A model generated the notes under the pieces. The model had not been told where the DNA came from, searched no databases, and worked only from the letters and a program-made list of their open reading frames with translations. Shown piece after piece: positions 40,531-52,600 of a stretch of 64,000 bases of DNA (its first letter is position 1; each line of letters begins with the position of its first letter). The position numbers and the translations under genes are program-made. The stretch is from Omphiscola glabra (taxonomy: Eukaryota > Mollusca > Gastropoda > Lymnaeidae), in contig OZ024811.1 of assembly GCA_964017045.1 (NCBI GenBank), positions 9,945,674 to 10,009,673 of the forward strand, read 5' to 3'.

Positions 40531-40729
40531 GTATCATCGTCTTAGTACACGGTGACTTTTTGGAATAAATAAATCAAGCACTTTCTTACATTATTTATGA
40601 CCTACTTACTGTTAATAAAATTTAATTTATTCTTTTAGTTTAGTGCAATGACTTTCTATCACACTAGGTCGTTACCTTCTGCTCGTTTGGCGTTGATATC
40701 TATATATATGTGTGTGTATATATATATAT

Positions 40730-41545
40730 ATACTAGCGGATATACCCGACAATTTGCCGGGACAGCATTCGGAACGAAGGGACAGTCTACAGCATTATAA
40801 TTATTCCGATCCCGGTGGGCTCACAATCCCGTTGGTATCCCGCTCCTGTTAGTATACGGTTTCCCGTCGGGATTCTGAACCCTCTGGATCCCGATTCCGG
40901 TATCATCCCAAACCCGTCGGTATTTCGATCCCGGTGACAACTCGATACCAGTGGGATAACGATAGCTGTCGGATCACGATACCGGTTTGGTCCCGGTCTA
41001 AGTCTATTGATATTTATATATAGCTTATACAAGAAAAAATTAAATGGGGATCCCGGCCCCAGAAAAATGGATATTATAAGTTCAGTACCCTTCGGTATTT
41101 GAATATGGATAATAAAGTGTATGTGTACTAAGTTTGGTCAAGATCCATCTACTAATGTAGGAGTATTAACCATATCGATATTTATATAGCTCATATCATG
41201 AAAAATTAAATGGGGCCTCCGGTCCCAGAAGAATGGATATTATGAGTTCAGTAACCTTCGGTATTTGAATATGGATAATCAATTATACGTGTACTAAGTT
41301 TGATCGATATCCATCTATTCAAGTAGGAGTTTTTGTTGGTAATTTTTTTATATAGCTCTTATAAAAAAAAAACAATTCGGGGCCCCCGGCCCCACACGAA
41401 ATATTATTAAAAGTTCTCAACCCCGTAAGAGTTCCTTCTGGATAATGATGGATATATGTGCCAAGTTTGGTCAAGATCCATCAATCCGTGTAAAAGTCTT
41501 TGTGGTACAAACAAACAGACAAACACATTTTCACTTTTATATATA
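40730..41545. repeat. Helitron-like repeat family member (GATCCCGGT head), copy at 41 kb
   Basis: Starts TACTAGCGGATATACCCGAC after a TA microsatellite. The head (40790-41010) is a run of degenerate GATCCCGGTGGGTATCC-like units. The body is three diverged modules of about 160 bp, each with ATATAGCTCATA, GGGGCCCCCGGCCCC and TTTGGTCAAGATCCATC. It ends in a CAAACAGACAAACAC tract, TTTTCACTTTTATA and a TA run. TA-flanked insertion and the CTAG-type end are compatible with a Helitron or Helentron-derived element, but class is not proven. Confidence 0.55.
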
Positions 41546-42254
41546 TATATGATATATGATATGATATATTGATATACTTCTATAACTTATTTTTTCCGTT
41601 TAATTAAATTTGAGCAGATTTTTATTTTTAACAAATATTGTACGAAGCTTAATGAATTTTGAAAGAAAATATACTTTTTAAAACATTACATTTGGATTCA
41701 TTCTCAGATTTGTGTAGATTTCCCACAACGAGTGATCAAAAAACTTATTCCATTGCGATTTTACACTAAGACCTGGAATCGTTTAAGAAATGTACAGTTT
41801 AGTTTAAAATAGAACGGCATTATGTTATGTATCATTGAGTTTAAACTATACCATTTCTTTTTCAAATTCAACTTAGACTTACCTTTATTCTTGTTCTTCT
41901 AACGGCTGCTTAGCTCTAAATACCTTTCCTTGCTTGGTCAGTTACTCTCTCCCTTTTATCTCAGTCCTAATGACGACGGATACGTCACTCTTGGCCCCTG
42001 TCACTCTGTCACGACATATTTTTTAATCGCCCCTGTTCTAAATAAAGCATGCAGCTACCTGTCTGTGTGTCTGCTGTCATCCTGAAACGCATATGTGTTC
42101 TTCAATTCAGGAAGACTTTGAAAACAACCATAATAAGAAATCTATTTCCTAATTGGACAGCTAACGTGACGTGAAAACTGAGAAAACTAACAAAAAAAAC
42201 ATGTTTGCTTAATGATGATATCCTTGTATGTCCCAGACTTAACGATTTCATGAC

Positions 42255-44362
42255 TGTGACCAAAAGTAAAATTTCATGGGTCACGGCTGAAATTCGTTGA
42301 CTCATCCACAGGAGAGACCACCAATATAAGCGATTGAAGAAAAATGGCTCCGTTGAACTGAGAGAGGAGGTACTGAGACTCCGCCGAACCATCCAACGCT
42401 TACTGCGTAGATCGTATTGGAACTACCTGAACGGCATTTTCTCAGAGGAAGACACTCCGACCAATGGTGTCAAGAACAAGCGCTTCTGGAACTATATGAA
42501 GCACCAAAAGTCCTCAAACGTAGGAGTTTCCCCCCTGAGATGGGATGGCCATTTGTCATCTGACCCAAAAACACAGGCTGATATACTCAATCAGCAGTTC
42601 CAGTCGGTCTTTGGTGATGGCAGAGAGTACTCAGAGGCTGAGTTCTACCTAAAAACCAACATGATGAACACAGCCTTCCCCGTCATGGAAGATATTCAGA
42701 TTTCAGGACAGGGGGTGCTTTCCCTCCTCAAAACCATTATTCCATACAAAGCATGTGGTCCTGACAGTATACAACCACGAGTGCTCAAAGAAATGGCCAA
42801 AGAAATCGCTCCTGCACTGACAATCCTCTTCCAATCGTCGTTGTGCTCTGGCAATGTTCCAGCAGACTGGAGAGCAGCGCATGTCACTCCAGTCTACAAG
42901 AAAGGGGAGCATTCCGACCCTGCCAGTTATCGTCCGATATCCCTCACCAGCTTAGTATGCAAACTATTGGAGCACATAATCGTAAGCGCTGTCATGAAGC
43001 ATCTTGAAAGCAAAAATATACTCAATGACTGTCAGCATGGCTTCAGATTAAATAGATCATCTGAGACCCAGCTCCTTGAGTTTGTTTAAGACTTGATAAC
43101 AAATCTAGAAAACAGCAAGCAAACTGATGTGCTGGTGATGGACTTCTCGAAGGCCTTTGACCGTGTCAATCATAGTTTGCTTCTACACAAACTTCAGAGA
43201 TTTGGGATCCAAGGCACTACTAAAACATGGATCTCTAGCTTCCTCAACAACCGATGTCAAGCAGTAGTGGTGGACGGTGCAAGGTAGTCCTTTGTCAATG
43301 TTAAGTCAGGGGTCACCCAGGGCTCGGTGTTAGGCCCCTGTTTGTTCCTAGCATACATCAATGACCTACCCGAGAAACTGACATCCCACGCAAGACTGTT
43401 GGCAGATGACACAGCCGTGTATAGGACGATCACCAACAGATCTGACCAGGAACAGCTATAAGAGGATCTCAATCGGTTAGCTGAGTGGGAGGCTAGCTGG
43501 GACATGGAATTTCATCCGGCCAAGTGCCAGACACTGTCAGTCTCTAGAAGTTGTACTCCTCTACGCTACCACTATGATTTGCATGGTCATTTACTTCAGT
43601 CAGTCTCCTCCGTAAGGTACCTGGGTGTTACCATTCAGAAAGAGGTCCGCTGGGACGAGCATATTAACAATATGTGCAACAAGGCATACAAGACCCTGGG
43701 GTTCTTAAGGCGTAATCTAAAGATCAGCAACTCCGATGTGAAAGAAAGAGCCTATAAAGCCTTTGTCCGGCCGCTTTTAGATTATGCATCTTCGGTCTGG
43801 GACCCATTAACTCAGAAGAGCATCGACAGGTTGGAGGCAGTACAGCGACGGGCAGCACGCTTTGTCCTGAAGCGCTACAGGAATACCTCTAGTGTTGGCA
43901 GCATGCTGGAAAAACTGGGCTGGTCACTTTTGGAGGAACGACGACGTCTATCTAGGCTCTCCATGATTTACAAGATAAATAATGGGCTAGTCCACTGCTC
44001 TGGCATTAAACAGAAACTCGTCCCTCTCCCCCATAGACAGCGACGAGGCCATGACAGGCAGTTCCGGCTCATACCAGCGAGAAGCCAGTATAGGAACTGC
44101 TCATTCCTACCAAAGACAATCAGGGACTGGAACAATATTTCAAAAGGAACAGTTGAGGTGACAACGCTTGACTCATTTGCGTCTATTGCCTCAGGCCTTC
44201 CAACGCCCAGTGCATGATACCCTCACACAGTTACTCTTGTAACCTGTGAAATATCCTCATCAACACCAGGCACAGAAACATTGCAAATCCCATCTACATT
44301 CATAGGAGCCATAATGATCAATAAATTGAACGTGGGCCCTTAATATATCGAAGAAGAAGAAG
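42255..44362 (+). pseudogene. Non-LTR retrotransposon RT (jockey/CR1-like), 5'-truncated
   Basis: One continuous frame from about 42270 to 44217 with four in-frame stops (42298, 43087, 43285, 43459). Residue order follows a non-LTR RT: ACGPDSIQPRVLKEMAK, YRPISLTSLVCKLLEHII, QHGFRLNRSSETQL, the catalytic DFSKAFDRVNH (motif A), QGSVLGPCLFLAYIND (motif B) and LLADDTAVY (motif C with both aspartates kept). The thumb and C-terminus have SVRYLGVTI, VRPLLDYASSVWDP and AVQRRAARFV. Stops are of the types CGA to TGA, CAA to TAA and TGG to TAG, all explainable by transitions. The endonuclease domain is missing. The 3' UTR ends in a GAAGAAGAAG tail at about 44350-44362. Autonomous activity is excluded. 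Confidence 0.9.
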
Positions 44363-44402
44363 TATATACGAGTTATTTATTAACTGTGACCTACGATTTT
44401 AT

Positions 44403-45304
44403 GGCTGTACATAACTGTACAGGGTCATTGTTGTCAATAAATGTACAAGGTAATCATGTCAAAAAATGTAAAAGGCCTTCGTTGTCAATAAATTTACAAG
44501 GCTATCGTTGCAAGTAAAAGTATAAGGTTATCTTTGTCAATAAATGTACAAGGTCATCTTGTCAATAAATGTGCAAGGTCTTTAATGTCTATAAATATAC
44601 AGCGCCATCGTTGTCTAAAAATGTAGAAAGCCTTCTTTATCAATAAATGTAAAACACCTTCGTTTTCAATAAGTGTACCAGGTCATTGTTGTAAATAAAT
44701 GTACAAGACAACTTAAATAAATGTACAAGGCCTTTGTTGTCATAAATGTACAAGGCCTTCGTTGTCAATAAATATACAAAGCCATTATTTTAAATAAATG
44801 TACAAGGTCTTCATTGTCAATAAATGTAAAAATTAATCATTGCCCATAATTGTACAAAGACTTCGTTGTCAATTAATGTAAAAGGCCTTTGTTCTCAATA
44901 AATGTACAAGGCCTTCGTTATCAATAGATGTACAAGGCCTCCGTTGTCAAGAAATGCACAATTTCATCAATTTCAATAAAGTTACAAAGCCTTCCGTGTC
45001 ATGAAATGTAAAAGGCCTTCGTTGTCAATAAATATTAAAGAACTTCTTTGTCATTAAATTTACAAAAACCATCGTTGTCAATAAATGTACAAAGTCTGCG
45101 TTGTCTATAAATCTACAAAGCAATCGTTGTCAATAAATGTACAAGGCCTGCGTTGTCTATAAATCTACAAAGCAATCGTTGTCAATAAATATACAAGGGT
45201 TTCTTGTCTATAAACGTACAAAGCAATCGTTGTCAATAAATATACAAGGCCTGCGTTGTCTATAAATCTACAACGCAATCGTTGTCAATAAATATACAAG
45301 GCCT
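44403..45304. repeat. 26-bp minisatellite with AATAAATGTACAAGG, left part
   Basis: About 30 diverged units of TTGTCAATAAATGTACAAGG plus CCTTCG. Each intact unit contains AATAAA, TGTA and a GTTGT segment. The same array resumes at 48722, so the retroelement between was inserted into it. Confidence 0.85.
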
Positions 45305-48300
45305 ATGAATACGGATACCCTAATGATGAGGGTGACAAGGCAAGGCAAGACATTCGCCCTGTCGAATGTTTACAACACTCCTCACAATCCAATCACAGTC
45401 CTTACCCCGGGGGGGGGGAGGGGGACAGTCTTTTCTAAGACGATCATTGCAGGAGATTTTAATGCCCAGTCCCCCATGTGGTGTTATCCAGAGCGAAACA
45501 CGTCAGGCAAAAATGTAGAAGAGGTCTGCCTTGAGACAAATCTCATTAGTTTACAGGACGGAGAGAGTGCGCCCAATCTACTACATACTGGGCACATCAC
45601 GGAGTCCAGACCAGATCTGACCCTTATCTCAGCGGACCTAGAGATTGCACTCGGCACGGCCAAAGGACGATGTGACAAGCGACACTGGCTATTCCGGAAA
45701 GCCAAATTGGGTGAGTACGAACAACAGACTGAGTCCAAGCTTAGCCTGCTAGATGTCGAGGACAATGACAGCGATGTTGCCTTCGAGAAGTTTAATGGCA
45801 CCATTCTGGAGGTCGCCCGTAAGACGATCCCCAGGACGAACGGAAATAAAAAAAATTCAGGCACTATTGGAACTACCAAAGCCTGGAAACAAGCCGCGAA
45901 ACGGAAAACGCCTGCTGCTCGTGCACGGTATAACCGTCTAACAGCTAAAGCTCGGGTAGCTGTCCAAAAAGTCAAAAAATCGAAATGGGTAAGTGCGTGT
46001 GAAAAGCTCGACCTCCAAGACGGGGGGAAAGTGTGGAACATGCTAGGAAATCTCTCTGGAATGGGGGCCAAGAGGAACCCCCAGCCGTTAGACCGAAAAC
46101 GGCGTCGATGCGAAAGACGTCAAGAGAGAAGGACGCTCATTAGGCATTTTGCCGAAGTAAACAAAAAAACCAGAGAGACGACCAAACACCGCACGATCCG
46201 AAGTTTCAGGAAGAACGGAGCTCGAGCCCAACGTATTGGGCCCCACCAAGAGCTTTTCACGCCCATCCTCACAATGGAAGAATTGTGAACCGCTCTAGGA
46301 GAATGCCATCCGGCAAAATCACCAGGTCCTGATAAGGTTCACAACGAAATGTTGACTCACCTGGGGAAACGAGGGAGAGAAATTTTGCTGGCTCTCATAA
46401 ACAAAACCTGGACGCAGGCACATTGCCGAAAATGTGGAAGAAGGTCATAGTCATCCCAACCCCAAAGGTAGGGAAACCAGGCCATTTGCCAAGCTGCTAT
46501 CGGCCGATATCCCTCACATCGTGTGTGGGGAAAGTAGCAGAACGAATGGTGAATGGCGGACTCTACTGGTTTTTAAAGAAGAACAAGTGCCTCCCACCGA
46601 CCCTAGGTGGGTTCCGTAAGGGCCGCCAAATAATAAATCAGGTAATCCGTCTTGTCCAGTCCATGACAAACCAACTCCAGATGAAGAATCATACGGTCGC
46701 CGTGTTCTTTGACCTCAAACAGGCGTATGATAGAGTATGGCGCACGGGCCTCATGTATAAATTCCAGAAACTGGGAATCTCTGCCATACGTCAAATTGGG
46801 TAGAGGAATTCTTGAGGAACAGAACTATTGCCACACGGGTTGGCAATAGTGTTTCTGAACAGCTTGTCTTAGAGGACGGACTCTCGCAGGGACCCGCCCT
46901 CAGCTGCACACTTTTCCTCGCCTATGCATACGACCTACAAGAGGAACTAGAGTCCGAAGACGCGATGTTCGCGAACAATTTGGCGATCTGGAGCTCGGAA
47001 AAGGACGTCAGGACACTGCATATCCGGCTGCAGCGCGACCTAGATAAGATTGAAGCCTACGTGAGGAGGTGGAAAATGGTCGTGAATACGGACAAGACGG
47101 TCTACTCGATATTTAAAAACGGAAGGAAAGCACTTAAAGTAGACGTGAAACTAACTATCAATGGGAATCAACTGGAATGGGATCGGACTCCAGTTTATCT
47201 GGGAGTGAAGTTGGACCAAAAACTCCAGCTCCATAACCACATAACCGCATAAACGAACTATGCGCCAGGACATTACAAAAATAAGGCTTAGTGAAAAAGC
47301 TGGCCTGCACCGACTGGGGCGCAGATAAAAAGACTACTAAGATCCCTATATCTTAGTAGCGTGAGATGGGCAATGGACTATAGCCTACCAGTCCAGACCT
47401 TCGCGAGCCGCACGGCTCTAGAGGGACTGGATCGCATCCAAAACCGAGCTCTCAGGTTTGTATGCGGGGCGATACGCACAACACTCATGCAGCGGCGGTG
47501 GAAATCATGGCTGATGTCGAACCGCTCGATATCATATTGAAAAATGCAGTCCTTACGACGGTGGAGCGATACCGTCGCATGGACAGGCAGGAACTCTGTT
47601 TCCAGTTACAGGATCGATGGGTAAAGAAGATCAGATTAAAGAGACATTCCTTTATGGATACGGTCCACAATCTTGATGAAGACATGGCATTACACAAAAA
47701 CAAGGAAAAGGTGAGGGCGATCCCAGTACGGGGCCCCCACGAAGGCCTTATCGGACCTCAAATTCGACTCACCATGACAAACACCAAAGCCACAAAGGCC
47801 AGCCCTCAACCAGAACTATCCGAGGCAGCGCTGAGAACGATTGAAGCTTACCTAGACAGTTAGGTAAAAGTCTTAACAGACGGCTCACGCTTTGCAGGGG
47901 AAAAACGATGCGGATACGGTGCTCTCATCCAGTATCCCAAAGAGATGGCTCCACCCGAGGAGCTGTCCGGACCCAGTGGGAAGAACAAAACAAGCCTCGA
48001 TGCAGAGATCGAGGCAATACAGGTTGCCCTCAAGAGTGTCCACCAACGCCTTGCAAAAAGGAAAAAACTTTCCCGACGTAGTGGTCTTCACCGACTCACG
48101 CTCAGCTCTAGAACATGTGGGGAGGGGCTCTAGCGAGACCAAAATGGTAAACGCCATTTTGGAGACAGTATGATCCATCAATGCAAAGGGCGGCAAAGTA
48201 GTCCTACAGTATATCGCTTCGCACATTGAGGTGACGCAGCACGACAGGGCAGAATTTATAGCCAAAGAAGGTGCAGCCCAGCCGCAACCCGATAAGCCAA

Positions 48301-48720
48301 CTACTCAGCTGGGAGTCAACGCTTGGCTTAGAGATCACTTCAGAGAGAAGTGGTTGAGCGAATGGGCCGCAGGAGAAACCGGACGACAGCTCTACCGGAG
48401 AATGCCGAGGCCGAGCAAGGGTGGAAACTAATAAGAGGCGAACAGAGTCTCATCACCCAGATGAGTACAGGCCACTGCGCGACGCATAGCTACCTCCACA
48501 GACTTGACGACAGAAGGGAACTAAACTGCCGATTTTGCGCACAGGCAGTAGAGACAGTGGCTTACTTGGTGGTCGCTTGCCCCGGTGGAGGCATGGGGGC
48601 CGAGGGTCGTGACCCAGAGACCTGCCTTGAAGATTTGATCTACGACGACGCCCACCAGATGCGGCAAGCCGCCAAAGTAATCGCCAGGGCTCTAAGAGAC
48701 TAAGTCTCAGCCCAAGAGGA
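45305..48720 (+). pseudogene. Non-LTR retrotransposon with endonuclease, RT and RNase H (I/Nimbus-like), decayed
   Basis: Begins inside the endonuclease domain (IIAGDFNAQSPMW and ESRPDLTLIS), so 5'-truncated. RT follows in shifted frames: SCYRPISLTSCVGKVAERMV, FFDLKQAYDRVWR (motif A), EDGLSQGPALSCTLFLAYAY (motif B) and FANNLAIWS where a functional enzyme has ADD, so both motif C aspartates are replaced by asparagine. An RNase H domain comes next (VLTDGSRFAG, LDAEIEAIQVAL, VVFTDSRSALEHV, IASHIEVTQHDRAEF), then a zinc-knuckle-like CRFCAQAVETVAYLVVACP. At least five frame changes and several stops (46801, 47861, 48170) are present. EN-RT-RNase H order is typical of I-clade elements, including Nimbus of planorbid snails; clade assignment by order only. 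Confidence 0.85.
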
Positions 48721-48721
48721 T

Positions 48722-48905
48722 GTGACATTATTATCAATAAACGTACAAGACAATCATTGTCAATAAATTTACAAGATCATCGTTGTCATGAAATCTACAA
48801 GGCCTACGTTGTCACTAAATGTACAAGGCCTTCGTTGTCAATAAATTTACAAGCCTTTCGTTGTTGGTAAAAATAAAAGGACTTCTTTGTCAATAACTTT
48901 ACAAG
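48722..48905. repeat. 26-bp minisatellite, right part
   Basis: Continuation of the 44403-45304 array after the retroelement: TTATCAATAAACGTACAAGA and following units in the same orientation and phase. Confidence 0.85.
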
Positions 48906-49221
48906 TTACGGCAGTACGTGAATATTCGAGTTTATTGCTGTGACCCAATTTAAGAATTAATTGCTGTGACCCAATGTAATGGTTTATGGTTGAGACCCAT
49001 GCAAGAGATTATGGCTGTGAAGGAAATTAAGAATTAGCGATTTTATTGATGGCATAGGATGTAAGAGTTTATGATGTGACTTTGTGTGACCAGCTGTTAT
49101 GTTGGACCCGAGAATGTGAGAAAATCATAGAGAAAAAAAAAGATGTTTTAAAAAGTATTTCCATTTCGGAAATGTTTAAATCTCAGTAGAACTTATGCAG
49201 TCAGCTGGATAAATGATGTAT

Positions 49222-49690
49222 TACTAGCGAATATACCCAGCAAATTTGCCGGGATAGCATTCGGAACGAAGGAACTTCAACAGTCTACAGCCTAATAATT
49301 GTTCCGATCCCGGTGGGTTCCCAATCCCGTCGGTATCCCGCTCCCGTTAGTATTCCGTTTCCCGGTGGGATTCTGATCCCTGTGGATCCCAATTTCGGTA
49401 TGATCCCAGTCCCGTCGGTATTCCGATCCCGGTGATATCTCGATACCATTGGCATAACGATAGCTGTCGGATCCGATACCGGTGGGGTACCGGTCTAAGC
49501 CGACTGATATTTATATAGCTTACTAGCCGATATACCCGGCGTGGCCCGGGATAGCATTAGGACCACGATCCCGGTGACCTACAGATCCCGTTAGGATACT
49601 GTTCTCTGTGGGATCCCGTTCCATATAGGGTTCCTCCTTTCCAATGTTATCCCATTTCCCGATAGGATCCCGATTTGATTGTGACATAGA
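49222..49690. repeat. Helitron-like family heads, two partial copies
   Basis: Starts TACTAGCGAATATACCCAGC and, at 49527, ACTAGCCGATATACCCGGCG. Both contain GATCCCGGT-type units. They precede the first, partial monomer of the macrosatellite. Confidence 0.55.
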
Positions 49691-52600
49691 TATTGCGTTT
49701 AAAGCTATGGAACTTTCTGGAACATTCTAGATTAAATGTATTATCCTCCTCGAACTGTGTAAAAACTGTCTTGTTTAAGTAATTATTTTTTAAACTTGAA
49801 AAATTATACAACTAAATGCATTTCTATAACTATAGTAAATTTAAGTTAAAAGAGGGGCCCCGGGGGCCCATTCCATAATTGTACCGAATTAGTTTTGCCT
49901 GAGATGGGGCCCTATAAAAATCATTCGGGTAAGTTATGAAGTTAAAAGTTTAAATTTGTCCCATTAAAATCTATTGAATAATGCCATAGATGTAACGCTT
50001 TAAAGTTATCGAACTTTCTGGAAAATTCTAGATTGGATATTAATAGTTTTAAATCCCCTGGTGTTTCAGTACGGACAGTGAAGTGCATCGCTACCACCCT
50101 AGGCTTATATCCATCAAATCACATAGAACCTAAAAGTGTTTTCAGAGCCTATTAATATTTATATAGCTTATATAAGGAAAAATGAAATGGGGCCCCCGGC
50201 CTCAAAGGAATGGATATTAGGAGTTCGGTATCCTTTAGTACTTGAATATGGATAATCAAGTGTAAGTGTACTAAGTTTGGTCAAGATCCATCCATTGATG
50301 TAGGAGTACTAAGCGTATTGATATTTATAAAGCTCATATAAGAAAAAAACGAATTCGGGGCCCCCGGCCCCACACGAAATGTTATTAAAAGTTCTCAACC
50401 CCTTGAGAGTTCCTTCTGGAAAAGGATGGATATATGTGCCAAGTTTGGTCAAGATCCATCAATCCGTGTAAAAGTTTTTGTGGAACAGACCCACAAACAA
50501 ACCCACACATTTTCACTTTTATATATATACTAGCCGGTATACCCGGCGTGGCCCGGGATTGCATTAGGACCCCCGATCCCGGTGACCTACAGATCCCGCT
50601 AGGATACAGTTCTCTGTAGGATCCCGTTCCATCCCGCTCCCGTTAATTTATCGTTTCCCGATGGGATTCTGATCCCTTTTGATCCCAATTCCAGTATGAT
50701 CCCAATCCCATCGGTATTCCGATCCCTGAGGTATCTCGATACCAGTGGGATAACGATAGCTGTCGGATCCCGATACCGGTGGGGTACCGGTCTAAGCCTA
50801 TTGATATTTATATAGAGCTTATATAAGGAAAAATTGAATGGGGCCCCCAGCCCCAAAGAAATGGATATTATAAGTTCAGTATTACGGACCGTTATAGATG
50901 GAGAATTTAATCTCTGTTGTTCTGTCTAGGGCTCGTTCTAAAAACAGTCCATAATAAAGGACGATACCAAAGGTTAAAAATAATAACAAATAAAACGACA
51001 ATTAAGGCCAGAGCTAATTACAATTAATAACTTTTTAATTTGTGAACTTCAATTAAATAATAACAGCAAGAGAAATATAATTAAAATTATAAACTTACAG
51101 ATTTGCTGGTACCGGTACTGTATATCAAAATACAATGAGCACAAAATTGTACGAGGAAATAAAAATCTCTACACACAACAAAGTATAATGACACATTGCA
51201 TGCCTCGTAATCAAGGAAAGGAAAATCTCTCCCTCTCTATCGGTCAGCCCTTTTTATAGGCAGTTTCAGATGATCATTCTGGAAATGGAACACACAGTCT
51301 TACTGTTTCCCACATTTTCTAGATTGTTCTATCATGTTCCACAGAAACGGATGATAGTAAACAAAAGTATCATCAAAGGGATATTTTTTCTAGCCGCCCC
51401 AACAAGGGACCGACTTGAAAGAGGTCATGCACGTGGAAGGCGGGCAAAGTGTGTCTCAAAATACGTCATCCCTTATAACATCAGTACCCTACGTTATTTA
51501 AATATGGATAATAAAGTGTTTGCGTACTAAGTTTGGTCAAGATCCATCTACTCAAATAGGAGTATTTGTTGGTTATTTTATTTATATAGCTCATATAAAT
51601 AAAAATTAATTTCGGGGCCGCGGCCCCAAACGGAATATCGTATAAAGTTCATAACCCCTTAAGAGTTCCTCCCGGATAATGATGGATATGTGTACCAAAT
51701 TTGGTCAAGATCCATCCATTAATCTAGGAGTATTAAGCCTATTGACCAATAGAACTTTCTGGAACATTCTAGAGTAATGTATTATCCTCCTCGAACTGTG
51801 TAAAAACTGTCTTGTTTAAGTAATTATTTTTTAAACTTGAAAAATTATACAACTAAATGCATTTCTATAACTATAGTAAATTTAAGTTAAAAGAGGGGCC
51901 CCGGGGGCCCATTCCATAATTGTACCGAATTAGTTTTGCCTGAGATGGGGCCCTATAAAAATCATTCGGGTAAGTTATGAAGTTAAAAGTTTAAATGTGT
52001 CCCATTAAAATCTATTGAATAATGCCATAGATGTAACGCTTTAAAGTTATCGAACTTTCTGGAAAATTCTAGATTGGATAGTAATAGTTTTAAATCCCCT
52101 GGTGTTTCAGTACGGACAGTGAAGTGCATCGCTACCACCCTAGGCTTATATCCATCAAATCACATAGAACCTAAAAGTGTTTTCAGAGCCTATTAATATT
52201 TATATAGCTTATATAAGGAAAAATGAAATGGGGCCCCCGGCCCCCCAGGAATGGATATTATGAGTTCGGTACCCTTTAGTATTTGAGTATGGATAATCAA
52301 GTGTATGTGAACTAAGTTCAGTCAAGATCCATCCATTAGTGTAGGAGTATTAAGCCTATTGATATTTATAAAGCTCATATAAGAAAAATACGAATTCGGG
52401 GCCCCCGGCCCCACACGAAATGTTATTAAAAGTTCTCAACCCCTTGAGAGTTCCTTCTGGAAAAGGATGGATATATGTGCCAAGTTTGGTCAAGATCCAT
52501 CAATCCGTGTAAAAGTTTTTGTGGAACAGACCCACAAACAAACCCACACATTTTCACTTTTATATATATACTAGCCGGTATACCCGGCGTGGCCCGGGAT

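Noticed and set aside
45484..46071. Minus-strand frame of 195 codons
   Set aside because: Antisense shadow of the endonuclease/RT region of the retroelement.
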